This document shows, in pieces, positions 1-8,685 of a stretch of DNA of 32,928 bases. Under the pieces are notes generated by a model. That model was not told the DNA's origin. It ran no database searches and saw only the letters and a program-made list of their open reading frames with translations. Position 1 is the stretch's first letter. Every line of letters starts with the position of its first letter. The stretch lies in assembly GCA_937981765.1 (NCBI GenBank), contig CALJOM010000016.1, positions 1-32,928 of the forward strand, given 5' to 3'. The translations under genes and the position numbers were made by a program. This DNA comes from an uncultured Bacteroidales bacterium (GTDB taxonomy: Bacteria > Bacteroidota > Bacteroidia > Bacteroidales > Salinivirgaceae).

Positions 1-843
1 TTCAAAATCGCAACCGTTGGGGATATACTCTCTTATAAGCCCGTTTGTATTCTCGTTTGCTCCCCGTTCCCAAGAATGGTAAGGACGAGCGAAATAAAAC
101 TCAATGCCTAATGCTTCTGAAATTGCATTATGTTTGGCAAATTCTTTACCGTTATCGGACGTGATGGTCTCAACCAAACTTTTTAACGGTAAGATTGCTT
201 CTATTGTTTTGGCTGCCAGTTCATCTGCATCTTTACCGGAGAGTTTGCGTATCCACACCATACCTGTCATCCTATCGTTTATAGTAAGAATGGCGCCTTT
301 ATGGTTCTTACCTATTATCGTATCAATTTCAAGGTCGCCGAAACGTTTCTTTACATTCACAATATCAGGTCGCAAGCTAATATCAACCCTGTTTTTTATT
401 ATCCCCCTGCTGTCTTTTGATGAACCCCGCTTGCGATATTTCCGCCCCTTGCGCCTAAGATGCGTGTGCATATTGCCACCCTTATGCTTATCAGCCCAAA
501 CATATTGGTAGATACATTCGTGGCTGACACAGGAAAAACCATCAAGTTTTGCTCGTCCTACGATTTGTTCGGGACTGTAATCCTGTGCTAATCGGTCTTC
601 TACAAATCGTTTGATTTCATCGGTAAACCGTATATTATGCGGTTTGGACTTTTTTCTTTTGTCCGCCTTGCGTTGAGCAAGCCCTGCTTCATATTTACCA
701 CTACGTCCATCACAGTTCCTTTTCAACTCCCTGCTTACCACAGACTTATCCTTTCCGATAGCTTCAGCTATCTTTTTTTGTGTGTACCCCTGTGCTTTCA
801 TCACAGAAATTGTGTACCTTTGTTCATTGGTTATGTGTCCCAT
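1..843 (-). CDS. IS30-family transposase, C-terminus beyond window
   Basis: I translated this frame directly from the minus strand: 281 codons with no stop, starting at the ATG at 843-841 and open at the window edge. It is a DDE transposase that cuts and joins the IS ends. An N-terminal helix-turn-helix region covers about residues 5-45 (TQKKIAEAIGKDKSVVSREL). The catalytic triad is visible: D174 in LEIDTIIGK, D230 in TSDNGKEF and E264 in ANENTNGLI, with 33 residues between the second D and the E as is typical of IS30. PYHSWERG before the E is a family hallmark. Family members are usually 310-350 residues, so a few dozen residues are missing. No frameshift is seen, so it may be functional. 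Confidence 0.95.
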   Translation of the reverse strand, partial: MGHITNEQRYTISVMKAQGYTQKKIAEAIGKDKSVVSRELKRNCDGRSGKYEAGLAQRKADKRKKSKPHNIRFTDEIKRFVEDRLAQDYSPEQIVGRAKLDGFSCVSHECIYQYVWADKHKGGNMHTHLRRKGRKYRKRGSSKDSRGIIKNRVDISLRPDIVNVKKRFGDLEIDTIIGKNHKGAILTINDRMTGMVWIRKLSGKDADELAAKTIEAILPLKSLVETITSDNGKEFAKHNAISEALGIEFYFARPYHSWERGANENTNGLIREYIPNGCDFE

Positions 844-845
844 TT

Positions 846-972
846 TGCAACTTTTTTTTTGGCGAGAACGGCGGTAAATATACACTATTCCATCAGGGCA
901 AAGAGGGAAAGAATTTTTTCTTTCTCTTTTGTCTTGAAAAATATTGTTATTGATTCGTTCTCAAAAGTTGCA
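846..972 (-). repeat. Nested inverted repeats in the IS30 leader
   Basis: The outer arm at 956-972 reads TGCAACTTTTGAGAACG on the minus strand. The inner arm at 846-870 reads CGTTCTC, then 8 extra bases, then AAAAGTTGCA: a 17-bp inverted repeat with one interruption. Nested inside it is a second hairpin, with arms at 907-913 and 918-924 (GAAAGAA/TTCTTTC), extending imperfectly to 901-930. The inner arm ends three bases before the transposase ATG. In an RNA entering from outside the IS, the fold would place the start region next to a long stem. Confidence 0.75.
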
Positions 973-990
973 TTTACTACTTGAATTTAG

Positions 991-998
991 CAAAGGTA
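991..998 (-). promoter_or_regulatory. TAnnTTTG -7 element pointing into the IS
   Basis: The minus strand reads TACCTTTG, an exact match to the Bacteroidota -7 consensus, just outside the proposed IS end and between it and the pseudogene stop at 1010. No TTTG at the proper -33 spacing was found. It may be the old promoter of a gene now displaced by the IS, or it may drive read-through into the transposase. Confidence 0.35.
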
Positions 999-1009
999 AA
1001 ACATATCAA

Positions 1010-2062
1010 TTAGAATTTAGGTTCAAAAACGCCTATGGTGAAACATTGTGGATAAAATGCACTGTCTATTCTTTGGCGTGTGATATCCAGATATTGAAAA
1101 AGCGACTAATCTTCAAGGTTTCTGTCCTGGTAGAGTATAATTCGGTTGTCAGAATGTTTTTCTAGAGTATTTATTAATCCTTCTCTTCCCCAAACACGAA
1201 TAAGGATGTTTTTTTTAGGTAAAAAATCAAAATTTACGGGTTTTTGAAAATATCGGAATTGTAGTAATACATAAAACCTAAATCGGCCCAATTGGGGTAA
1301 ATAATAATAATAAAGCTGTTGCCATTTTTAAAGCTTTTAACCTTATTTACAGCGTTTTGACCCTTTCGGTAATAAAAATCTTTGGAATTTATTCGGAGTT
1401 GTGTGAGCATAAAAGCTAAAAGTTGAGCTCTAATTAAGTAGATATAAGTTTGATTAAAAAGAAGATTTATTGCTGCTGCAATGAAAATGTAAAACCCGAT
1501 AGTGTTGAATAATATGTATCTGTTTAGAAACTTCGGATATTAAAAACATAAGGATATAGGGTACAAATCGCCATAAAAGTAGTAGAATTATTTCATGAAC
1601 TGACTTTTTCGAACGATAATAAGCCATCCAAACTAATGGATGTAGACAAACTTATAATTCGATAATTTTAAAGCAATAAGCGTTTTTTTATTTTCATTAT
1701 CTCAGACTATGGATAAAAAAAGAATGAAGATGCTGCTTTGCCTAGTGATAGTAGCGAGTATGCTCGAGCTTCAAGTGCAAAATAGAAGTGGTATGTTGAT
1801 AGAATGAAAAGTTCTTAAGCAAAAATTCCAGTACCAATACCGAATAAAAATGAAGGAGTAGCATAAACAGTGGGGGATTGGATTCATTCTTCGTTGGAAG
1901 AGTTAAAATGTCTCACATATCAGATTGTGCATGAAATATTGTTAATGGCTCATCAATACCAATATCTCTATCGGCAATAAAAAATAATTTAGAGAAAAAG
2001 GCGATGAAAAACAGCAGAATGGGTAAATGGATATTGAAAAATGTTTTTTTGTTGAGTTTCAT
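1010..2062 (-). pseudogene. Decayed PMT/ArnT-like membrane glycosyltransferase
   Basis: No frame is open here, but minus-strand translation gives pieces of one protein in the right order. From the ATG at 2062 comes a hydrophobic N-terminus, then IGIDEPLTIFHAQ, the acidic motif after TM1. A TGA follows, then NESNPPLFMLLLHF, the NPPL motif of this family. In another frame at about 1707-1816 is STYHFYFALEARAYSL. Later come HPLVWMAYY, then IIIIYPNWADLGFMYYYNSD, then LINTLEKHSDNRIILYQD, and a final FTIGVFEPKF before the TAA at 1010-1012. At least three stops and several frameshifts are present. About 1.05 kb remains of a gene normally about 1.5 kb, so an internal deletion is likely. Intact members move sugars from polyprenyl-phosphate carriers to acceptors at the membrane. 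The assignment is by motif recognition only. Confidence 0.7.
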
Positions 2063-2435
2063 CTCGATATTTTGATGTAAACATAAATATTATAATGTGA
2101 TGTCCGGGTTGGGTTGAACTCAAAAATTAATAATCATTTTTAAAATGTGATTGAAATTGGCAAATATTGGGTGTCCACTATGTTTACAGTTGATCAAATG
2201 TTATATTATGTTTATAGTCAATTCAATATCTTCGGTTTACTTGTTCTAAAGTAGGAGATTTCTGACTTTGTCGTAATAATCGAAAAATTAGTTTATACAT
2301 ACGTTTGGTTTAGTTTTCCTTACAATAATACTGAGTGTAAATAGCTAGAAATAAGAGCAACCCCACGATCATCTTTGGGGACTTATGATATGTGTGTGGG
2401 CAAGGTAAAGTGGTTAACGCTTTTATTATTAATTA
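2063..2435. other. Intergenic region without a gene
   Basis: It is AT-rich with stops in all frames, and I see no coding remnant. The only structure is a weak 5-bp stem (CCCCA/TGGGG) at 2361-2380. It lies downstream of the adaptor gene on the minus strand and could be a poor terminator, but no good T-run follows it. Confidence 0.5.
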
Positions 2436-3551
2436 TTAATCAGTGACTAGGGAATATGTGCCTTTTACCAAAATTGTTTCATTTGATAGATCGTCGTGAA
2501 TTTCGGTATAGTTTTTAAATGTTCTGCCAACGCTTACAGCACGTTTTTTAAAAGAATAGGCTCTGTTGTTTTTTTCGTGTAAAGTTAAAATATAAAATTG
2601 ATTATTTGTTTTAATAACCGCGTCGTTGGGCACAACCCAAGCAGTGTCAACGTTTGTTATAATTTCACTTACGACAAAGGTGTTAGCCAAAAGTTTAGTT
2701 GTTTTGATGTCTGAAATATTTGCGTAACATAAGATGGTTTTTGTTTCCTCCTCAACATTAACCCCAATGGAGATTAAGCTGCCAAGATTGATGGTTTGAT
2801 GGGTTGGTAATCGGAAGCGAACAATTTGTCCGACATTCATTTTGGAAATATCATCGGGGAAAACATTCAATTTTAGTTGAAGCATTTCGGGGTTTATTAT
2901 TTGTGCAAGTTCGTTATTTGTTTCGATGTACATTCCAATAGATACGTTTATACTTGAAACATATCCTTTAATCGGTGATGTTATTGAGTAGGATGATTGA
3001 AAGGTGCCATCTTCGACTTGCACAGGGTTAATTCCAATGGTTTCAAGCTTAAGATTAAGTCCTGTATATTTTGCCCTAAAGGCTTTGTATTCCGCTTCTG
3101 CTAAAAAAAAATCTTTTTCGGAAATAGCCTTTTCGATATACAAAGCTCTAATTCTTTCAAATTCTTGTTTTAATCTTTTGAAATTTGCCGCAGTTTCGGC
3201 AAATTCTTTTTGAAGATCAATAATTTCATTTCCTGAGACTTCAAACAATATTTGATTTTTATCTACTTTTTCTCCAGGATGGCAATGGATATTTTTTATT
3301 ATTCCGTTTAGAGGGGCGCTAAGTTTTGCCACTCCATTGGGCTTTGGCACAATTAATCCGTTACAGTGTGTAATGTTTTCAAAGGTTCTGATTTCAATTT
3401 TGCCTAACTGCATAGAGTCTGTAGCGAATTGCTGTTCTGTAACTTCAATCAGCTCAGACTTTGGTTCGGTAGCTTCTTGTTGGGCATTATTACAAGAAAA
3501 GGTAATGAACATAACGGTGAGTAGATAGGGAAGCCGGCTTAATGTTTTCAT
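2436..3551 (-). CDS. RND efflux periplasmic adaptor lipoprotein (CusB/CzcB-like)
   Basis: This 371-residue membrane-fusion protein bridges an inner-membrane RND pump and an outer-membrane channel. A lipoprotein signal is visible, hydrophobic from residue 6 and ending in TFSC with the acceptor Cys at residue 20. A beta-hairpin/lipoyl half follows (LSAPLNGIIKNIHCHPGEKV, about residues 77-100), then a helical hairpin (about 110-165), the second lipoyl half (ITSPIKGYVSSINVSIG), and beta-barrel and membrane-proximal domains to the end. It starts 6 bases after the stop of the RND pump, so the two are surely cotranscribed. The family usually exports Cu, Ag, Zn, Co or Cd. No His- or Met-rich metal-binding tail is seen, so the substrate cannot be named from the sequence. 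Confidence 0.9.
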   Translation of the reverse strand: MKTLSRLPYLLTVMFITFSCNNAQQEATEPKSELIEVTEQQFATDSMQLGKIEIRTFENITHCNGLIVPKPNGVAKLSAPLNGIIKNIHCHPGEKVDKNQILFEVSGNEIIDLQKEFAETAANFKRLKQEFERIRALYIEKAISEKDFFLAEAEYKAFRAKYTGLNLKLETIGINPVQVEDGTFQSSYSITSPIKGYVSSINVSIGMYIETNNELAQIINPEMLQLKLNVFPDDISKMNVGQIVRFRLPTHQTINLGSLISIGVNVEEETKTILCYANISDIKTTKLLANTFVVSEIITNVDTAWVVPNDAVIKTNNQFYILTLHEKNNRAYSFKKRAVSVGRTFKNYTEIHDDLSNETILVKGTYSLVTD

Positions 3552-3557
3552 AGGAGT

Positions 3558-6500
3558 TTATTTTGTTATGTAGTTATACTCTAGAGTTACATCGGTGTAA
3601 TCAAGAAGAGTGGTTAAGTGGTCTAGTTTTATTTGAAGAGCTGTTTCAAGGCTCGATGCAAAGGTAACAAAGTCTATTTGCCCATTCTCAAAACTAAGCC
3701 TTGCTGTTCTGGTAATTTCATTAAATAACTCGTTTCCCAGAGCGTTGTAAGTGTTTAGTTGCTCTTTTAACTTAAGATGTGTATTCAGTAATTCTTTGTG
3801 TTTTAGCCTGAGGAGTTCTAGTTCATACTCATTAAACATTCTGGTTGATTCCAAAGCAAGTTTAGAGGCATTTATTTTGGATTTTTGGGGTCCGTAAAAA
3901 AGTGGTATGGAAACTCCGATTTCAAATCCATGATAGATTTTGGAGTTTTCAAAAGGGTTGGTACCAACAAAATAGTTGAACGACAAATCTGGCATAAGGT
4001 TGTTTTTTTCAATACTGATGTTAGCTAGGGCGAGCGACTCCTGAATTTTTAACCAAATATAAGAAGGTGAAGTCTGAAGGTCTTTAGCAGATAACGGTAT
4101 GGTTATTACTCCAGAGGATACAATGAATGTACTGTCGAAACCAATTAGGGTTTTGAGTCTTAAATATGAGTTTTCAATCTTACTTTTTAGTTCGGCTATT
4201 TTAGTTTTTATCTGTTGTTGTTTTGCCTTAATAGTTAATAAGTCAAGATTGGTGATATCTCCTTTGTTAAAACGTAGAATAGCTGTTTTAAGAATAGTGG
4301 AATATAGACTGTCGAGGTTTTCGTAAATTTTTAGTTTTTCGCTTAAAATTTGAGTTTCTACATAAGTAATGGATATTTGTTTAGCAACATGTTCGCTCTT
4401 GATTCTGAGTTCCGTTTCTGCAATGTCATATTCGGCTCTTTTTGCCCTGAGTTGAGCGTTGTATAATGTTGGGAAACTAACATTTTGTGAAACTCCCCAA
4501 ACTCTCAAAGGAAACCCATTTTCAGCAATGTTGTTTTGGTCGAGGTTGTAGGTAATGGTTGTTTTGTCGAGTGTTAAAGCCGAAAATATGAGGTTTTTTT
4601 GTTCCTCTGCTCGCAACATTTGAGCTTTGAGCTCTTTATTGTTTTGTAAGCCAATTTTGATGGCTTCGTCTATCGTTAACTCTTTGGTAGTTTGACAAAT
4701 AGCGGTAAACGACGATAGAGTGATTAAAAGTGTTATTATACAACTTTTTGTTCGTATAAATCTTAATGGGAAAAGTTTAATTCCAACAACATTGTAGAAA
4801 ATTTCATACAACAAGGGGAGTACAATCATGGTAAGCATGGTTGACGTAAAAAGTCCTCCAATAACTACGGTTGCGAGTGGGCGTTGAACTTCTGCGCCGG
4901 CTCCGGTGGAAATTGCCATAGGTAAAAATCCCATAGCAGCCGCTCCTGCGGTTATCATTACCGGACGCAGTCTATCTCTGGTTCCTTGAAGTATTAAATC
5001 TCGTACACAGGTTATTCCTCTGTGCTGTAATTCTTTAAAATGCTCAATCAGAATTATTCCGTTTAGTACAGCTATGCCAAACAAGGCGATAAATCCTATT
5101 CCCGCCGAAACACTAAATGGCATTCCCCTGGTCCACAGAAGTAAGACTCCTCCAATGGTAGCTAATGGGATGGCTATAAAAATCATCAACGCATCTTTGA
5201 ACGATCTAAAAGCGAAATGTAAGAAGATAAATATTAACAAGAGTGCTATCGGCACTGCTATCAGTAATCGTTTGGTGGCATTTTGCAGATTATCGAATTG
5301 TCCGCCGTAAGCTATATAATTTCCTGGTTCAAGGATAACGTTTTTATTAATGGTGGATTGGATGTCCTTGATTACCGATTGTAAGTCGCGGTTGCGGACA
5401 TTGACACTAATAATTACCCTGCGATGAGTGTTTTCTCTTGATATTTTTGCAGGTCCATCTGCATATTTAATGCTTGCAAGTTCTGAGAGTGGAATTTGAT
5501 TGCCGTTTGGGATAGGAACCCGGAGATTTTTTATATCGTCGATGTCGGTTCTGTTTTGTTTATCGAATCGGATTACCAAATCGAAGCGTTTTTCTCCCTC
5601 AAAAACAACACCGGCAGTTTTCCCGCCAAAAGCTGCTGCCAAATATGTGTTAAGTGTTTTTATGTCTACCCCGTAGTAGGCAGTTTTTGAGCGATTGTAA
5701 TCAATCTTTATTTGTGGCAGTCCGACAGTTTTTTCTAGTATTACATCGCTTGCCCCTGGAATGCCTTCAATTAGTTTTTTTATTTCAATAGCTTTTTGGT
5801 TTATATAATCCAGGTCTTCTCCAAAGATTTTTATGGCTATATCTGAGCGAACCCCAGTGATAAGTTCGTTAAATCGCATTTCAATGGGTTGGGTAAACTC
5901 ATATTCGATCCCGGGAATTATTGAGAGGGCTGCTTTAAATTTATCGGCAAGTTCCTCTTTTGTTTTTGCACTGACCCAAGTGTGTCGTGGTTTTAATTTA
6001 ATAATCATGTCTATCTCTTCCATCGACATTGGATCGGTGGGAACTTCGGCTGCTCCGATACGACTAACGATTTTATCGATCTCCGGAAAGTTATTCAATA
6101 GAATTTGTTCCATTTTAGTTGTTGTCTCAATGGTTTTAGAGAGCGATGTGCCAGATTTCAGGACTGGTTGAATAACAAAATCGCCCTCGTCTAAGGTTGG
6201 GATAAACTCACCTCCAATTCGGGTAAAAAGGTATGCGGTAAAGAGTAACGAAATTATGGCTGCTCCGAGTACTATTTTTTTATGGGTGCAGGACCAATGG
6301 ATTACGGGGCTGTAGGAATCGTAGGCTAATTTCATTATCCAGTTGGATATGTTTTTCTTCTCCGATTTTGATGGTTTTAAGAATAGTGATGATGCCACAG
6401 GAAGCCAGGTTAATCCCATGATCATTGCTCCTATTATTGCAAAGCAAAAGGCAAGCGCCATGGGTTTGAACATTTTTCCCTCAACCCCTGAAAGTGATAG

Positions 6501-7901
6501 AATTGGTATGAAGATAATCAAGATAATAATTTGCCCGAATATGGCCGATTTCATCATACTTGATGCTCCTTCAAAGGAGATGGTATCCATTATCCTTAAG
6601 CGTTCCTCTCCTTTTTTTACTTCAATCTCTGATTTTCGTTGTGATATTTTTAGGGCTATATATTCAACAATTATTACGGCACCGTCGATTATAATTCCAA
6701 AATCCAGAGCTCCAAGACTCATAAGGTTGGCATCGATTCCAAAAATATACATCATTGAAATGGTAAAAAGTAGTGCCAAGGGAATAATTGAGGCAATTAC
6801 TAACGCGGAACGTAAATTGCCTAGAATTAAAATTACGGTAATCATTACAATGATTGCTCCCAGCAATAAGTTTTCAACCACGGTGAAGGTAGTTTTTGCT
6901 ACCAGTTCACTTCGATCCACAATGGGCACGATTTCAATTCCTTCGGGCAAGTTTTTCTGAATTTCTGATATACGGGCTTTAACTTCGTTGATTACTTTTT
7001 TGGAGTTGGCATCTTTGAGCATCATTACCTGACCAAGAATTGTTTCCCCTTTTCCGTTGGTTGTGATGGCTCCGTAACGGTTTGCGTGTCCGAACTTTAC
7101 CGTCGCAATGTGTTTTACAAGAATTGGAGTTCCATTGACATTTTTAACTACAATGTTATCAATATCTTCAACCGATTTTACTTGCCCATCTCCTCGAATA
7201 AAGTAACTTTGATTTGTTTTTTCAATATAAGAGCCTCCTGAAGTGTTATTGTTGGCCTCCAAAGCATTGAATACCTCCATTAGAGTTATGTTCATAGCGG
7301 CCAGCCGAGATGGATTTATCGCCACTTCGTATTGTTTTAAATAGCCGCCCCAGCTGTTAATTTCAACCACACCATTGATTCCTGATAAACGTCTTTTAAT
7401 GACCCAGTCTTGAATAGTTCTCAGGTCGGTGAGTGAGTATTTATTTTGGTATCCTTCTTTAGTTTCTAAGGTGTATTGATAAATTTCTCCCAGGCCAGTG
7501 GAAATGGGCCCCATTTCGGGCTCTCCAAGTCCTTCAGGTATTTTGGAGGTAGCGCTTTTAATTTTTTCCGCAATTAATTGTCGTGGCAAGTATGTTCCGA
7601 GGTTATCATCAAAGACAATGGTTACCAACGAAATCCCAAATTTTGATATTGATCGGATCTCTTTAACTCCGGGTAAATTTGCCATCTCCATTTCAACCGG
7701 TGCTGTAATAAATTGTTCAATCTCTTGTGTTGATAAATTACCCGAGGTGGTTATAACCTGCACCTGATTGTTGGTAATATCCGGGACTGCGCCTACCGAT
7801 ATATGGAAAACGGCAAACAGCCCAAATCCAGCAATGGTGAGCGTAAAAAGAATTACAATTAGTTTATTCTTAAGACTGAAATCAATTATTTTCTCGAGCA
7901 T
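3558..7901 (-). CDS. CusA/CzcA-family RND efflux pump fused to a TolC-like outer-membrane domain
   Basis: At 1447 residues it is about 400 longer than a normal CzcA/CusA pump (about 1040). Residues 1 to about 1050 are a full RND pump. TM1 is at about 13-35, followed by a periplasmic domain with VGAVPDITNNQVQV. The TM4 proton-relay motif DFGIIIDGAVIIVE has D400, D406 and E413. GGEFIPTLDEGDF and the PTDPMSMEEIDM segment are typical of the heavy-metal subfamily. After the last pump TM comes a second hydrophobic stretch ending near C1069 (LSSFTAICQ), which looks like a signal peptide. Residues about 1071-1447 then form an outer-membrane efflux (TolC/CusC-type) domain with long amphipathic helices. 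Such fusions are known in Bacteroidota. The adaptor follows at once downstream, so the operon codes for all three parts of the pump. Metal specificity is inferred from the family only. Confidence 0.93.
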   Translation of the reverse strand: MLEKIIDFSLKNKLIVILFTLTIAGFGLFAVFHISVGAVPDITNNQVQVITTSGNLSTQEIEQFITAPVEMEMANLPGVKEIRSISKFGISLVTIVFDDNLGTYLPRQLIAEKIKSATSKIPEGLGEPEMGPISTGLGEIYQYTLETKEGYQNKYSLTDLRTIQDWVIKRRLSGINGVVEINSWGGYLKQYEVAINPSRLAAMNITLMEVFNALEANNNTSGGSYIEKTNQSYFIRGDGQVKSVEDIDNIVVKNVNGTPILVKHIATVKFGHANRYGAITTNGKGETILGQVMMLKDANSKKVINEVKARISEIQKNLPEGIEIVPIVDRSELVAKTTFTVVENLLLGAIIVMITVILILGNLRSALVIASIIPLALLFTISMMYIFGIDANLMSLGALDFGIIIDGAVIIVEYIALKISQRKSEIEVKKGEERLRIMDTISFEGASSMMKSAIFGQIIILIIFIPILSLSGVEGKMFKPMALAFCFAIIGAMIMGLTWLPVASSLFLKPSKSEKKNISNWIMKLAYDSYSPVIHWSCTHKKIVLGAAIISLLFTAYLFTRIGGEFIPTLDEGDFVIQPVLKSGTSLSKTIETTTKMEQILLNNFPEIDKIVSRIGAAEVPTDPMSMEEIDMIIKLKPRHTWVSAKTKEELADKFKAALSIIPGIEYEFTQPIEMRFNELITGVRSDIAIKIFGEDLDYINQKAIEIKKLIEGIPGASDVILEKTVGLPQIKIDYNRSKTAYYGVDIKTLNTYLAAAFGGKTAGVVFEGEKRFDLVIRFDKQNRTDIDDIKNLRVPIPNGNQIPLSELASIKYADGPAKISRENTHRRVIISVNVRNRDLQSVIKDIQSTINKNVILEPGNYIAYGGQFDNLQNATKRLLIAVPIALLLIFIFLHFAFRSFKDALMIFIAIPLATIGGVLLLWTRGMPFSVSAGIGFIALFGIAVLNGIILIEHFKELQHRGITCVRDLILQGTRDRLRPVMITAGAAAMGFLPMAISTGAGAEVQRPLATVVIGGLFTSTMLTMIVLPLLYEIFYNVVGIKLFPLRFIRTKSCIITLLITLSSFTAICQTTKELTIDEAIKIGLQNNKELKAQMLRAEEQKNLIFSALTLDKTTITYNLDQNNIAENGFPLRVWGVSQNVSFPTLYNAQLRAKRAEYDIAETELRIKSEHVAKQISITYVETQILSEKLKIYENLDSLYSTILKTAILRFNKGDITNLDLLTIKAKQQQIKTKIAELKSKIENSYLRLKTLIGFDSTFIVSSGVITIPLSAKDLQTSPSYIWLKIQESLALANISIEKNNLMPDLSFNYFVGTNPFENSKIYHGFEIGVSIPLFYGPQKSKINASKLALESTRMFNEYELELLRLKHKELLNTHLKLKEQLNTYNALGNELFNEITRTARLSFENGQIDFVTFASSLETALQIKLDHLTTLLDYTDVTLEYNYITK

Positions 7902-8184
7902 AGATATGTTGAATTAGGTACATCCAGAATTGTGTTTCAAAGAAGGATATGGGCTTGAAGATTTGTTCGTATTTTCTTCCCGTATGAATTATTTTTGCAA
8001 TTTTATCATAAATTGACTTTTAACTATAGCTTGAAAATGATCCTCTGCCAACAAAAACATTTTTTAAAAATAGATGTCAGACTATTATTGTGTTATTTTT
8101 TTGAAAGAATTTGTTTATCAAATTTACCTTTTTTTTGATTGAGTTTTATTAAATAAGTGGGTCAATTTTTTGCCAATGCCTTCT
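7902..8184 (-). promoter_or_regulatory. Upstream region of the efflux operon
   Basis: No gene is seen. The minus strand carries TAAATTTG at 8119-8126, an exact TAnnTTTG -7 match about 220 bases before the pump start, but without a clear -33 TTTG. If used, it would give a long AT-rich leader. No metal-regulator operator stands out, and no cusRS-like or MerR-like gene is nearby. Confidence 0.3.
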
Positions 8185-8219
8185 AAAAAGCCCGAACCTA
8201 CTGCGTAAGTTCGGGCTTT
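8185..8219 (-). terminator. Rho-independent terminator of ssrA
   Basis: An 11-bp perfect stem, AAAGCCCGAAC (8187-8197) with GTTCGGGCTTT (8209-8219), is followed on the minus strand by a run of five T. It begins 5 bases after the tmRNA CCA end. Confidence 0.88.
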
Positions 8220-8224
8220 CGTTT

Positions 8225-8613
8225 TGGTGGAGCCGGCGGGAGTCGAACCCGCGTCCGGTCATGCGGCCAGTATGCTTTCTACATGCTTAGTCGTTCGTTG
8301 ATTTTCGTGTAACCCCCGGAGAACGACACCCAAAGATTACCTTAGCCTTTTAATTTCGCTGGGCAGCCAAGGCTTCTGCCCAACTATCTCATACTTGCTG
8401 CACCCCAAACTCGGACGGCTATGAGCAAACCTCCGCGGGATGTCTCGTCGCAGCTCCTTGAGCCAGCGATTAAGCCTTAAGACCTTGTCTTATTAGGCAG
8501 CGAGAGCGTAGTTAGATTCGCCAATTATTGTTTTGGCCCTTTTGTAAAGGAGTAGCCAATCCCTGCATGCTTACATACCCACTCATCATGCCGTCAATAC
8601 CAAAGTCGGCCCC
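8225..8613 (-). ncRNA. ssrA: tmRNA (transfer-messenger RNA)
   Basis: tmRNA rescues stalled ribosomes by adding a degradation tag to the nascent chain. The 3' end on the minus strand has a T-arm (GGGTTCGACTCCC) and an encoded CCA at 8227-8225. The 5' end GGGGCCGACTTTGGTATTGAC pairs with CGGCTCC before CCA to form a 7-bp acceptor stem including one G-U. Total length is 389 bases, normal for Bacteroidota. The tag frame lies at 8522-8490. The ends are set by the acceptor pairing. A 5' leader of about 16 bases would be removed, presumably by RNase P. Confidence 0.96.
8493..8522 (-). other. tmRNA-encoded proteolysis tag GESNYALAA
   Basis: Minus-strand codons GGC GAA TCT AAC TAC GCT CTC GCT GCC, followed by tandem TAA stops (8495-8490), give GESNYALAA. 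The alanine carried by tmRNA itself would precede it. The YALAA end is the standard ClpXP-type degradation signal, and GExNYALAA tags are usual in Bacteroidales. Confidence 0.9.
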
Positions 8614-8635
8614 TAACTACTCTATTTCGTAAATG

Positions 8636-8663
8636 CAAAAATAACACCTTTTTTTCCTTTCAA
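8636..8663 (-). promoter_or_regulatory. ssrA promoter
   Basis: TATTTTTG at 8636-8643 (minus) matches TAnnTTTG exactly. A TTG lies 17 bases further upstream (8661-8663). Transcription would begin near 8629, about 16 bases before the mature 5' end. Confidence 0.55.
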
Positions 8664-8685
8664 CATTTCTTTTGAAGAAATTGTT

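Larger units (their letters stand above)
1..980 (-). mobile_element. IS30-family insertion sequence, 5' part only
   Basis: The element holds the transposase at 1-843 plus an AT-rich leader. It is cut by the left window edge, so only one end is present. The outer end is not precisely fixed: the likely terminal inverted repeat lies at about 956-980, where the minus strand reads GTAAATGCAACTTTTGAGAA, just inside the stop of the neighbouring pseudogene. The other terminal repeat and any target-site duplication lie outside the window, so the boundary is inferred. Confidence 0.7.

Noticed and set aside
104..984. Plus-strand frames of 115-135 residues
   Set aside because: They are antisense to a continuous transposase frame with a complete DDE triad, or lie in the IS leader.
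1106..1291. 61-residue minus-strand open frame
   Set aside because: It is one surviving piece of the decayed glycosyltransferase; flanking frames continue the same protein, so it is not a separate gene.
1710..1808. Short plus-strand frame beginning MDKKRMKMLLCLVIVASM, resembling a signal peptide
   Set aside because: It is antisense to the pseudogene fragment STYHFYFALEARAYSL and ends after 32 codons without further support.
6343..6960. 205-residue plus-strand frame
   Set aside because: Antisense to the RND pump around the D400/D406/E413 motif; the composition is a mirror of membrane helices and no family is recognised.
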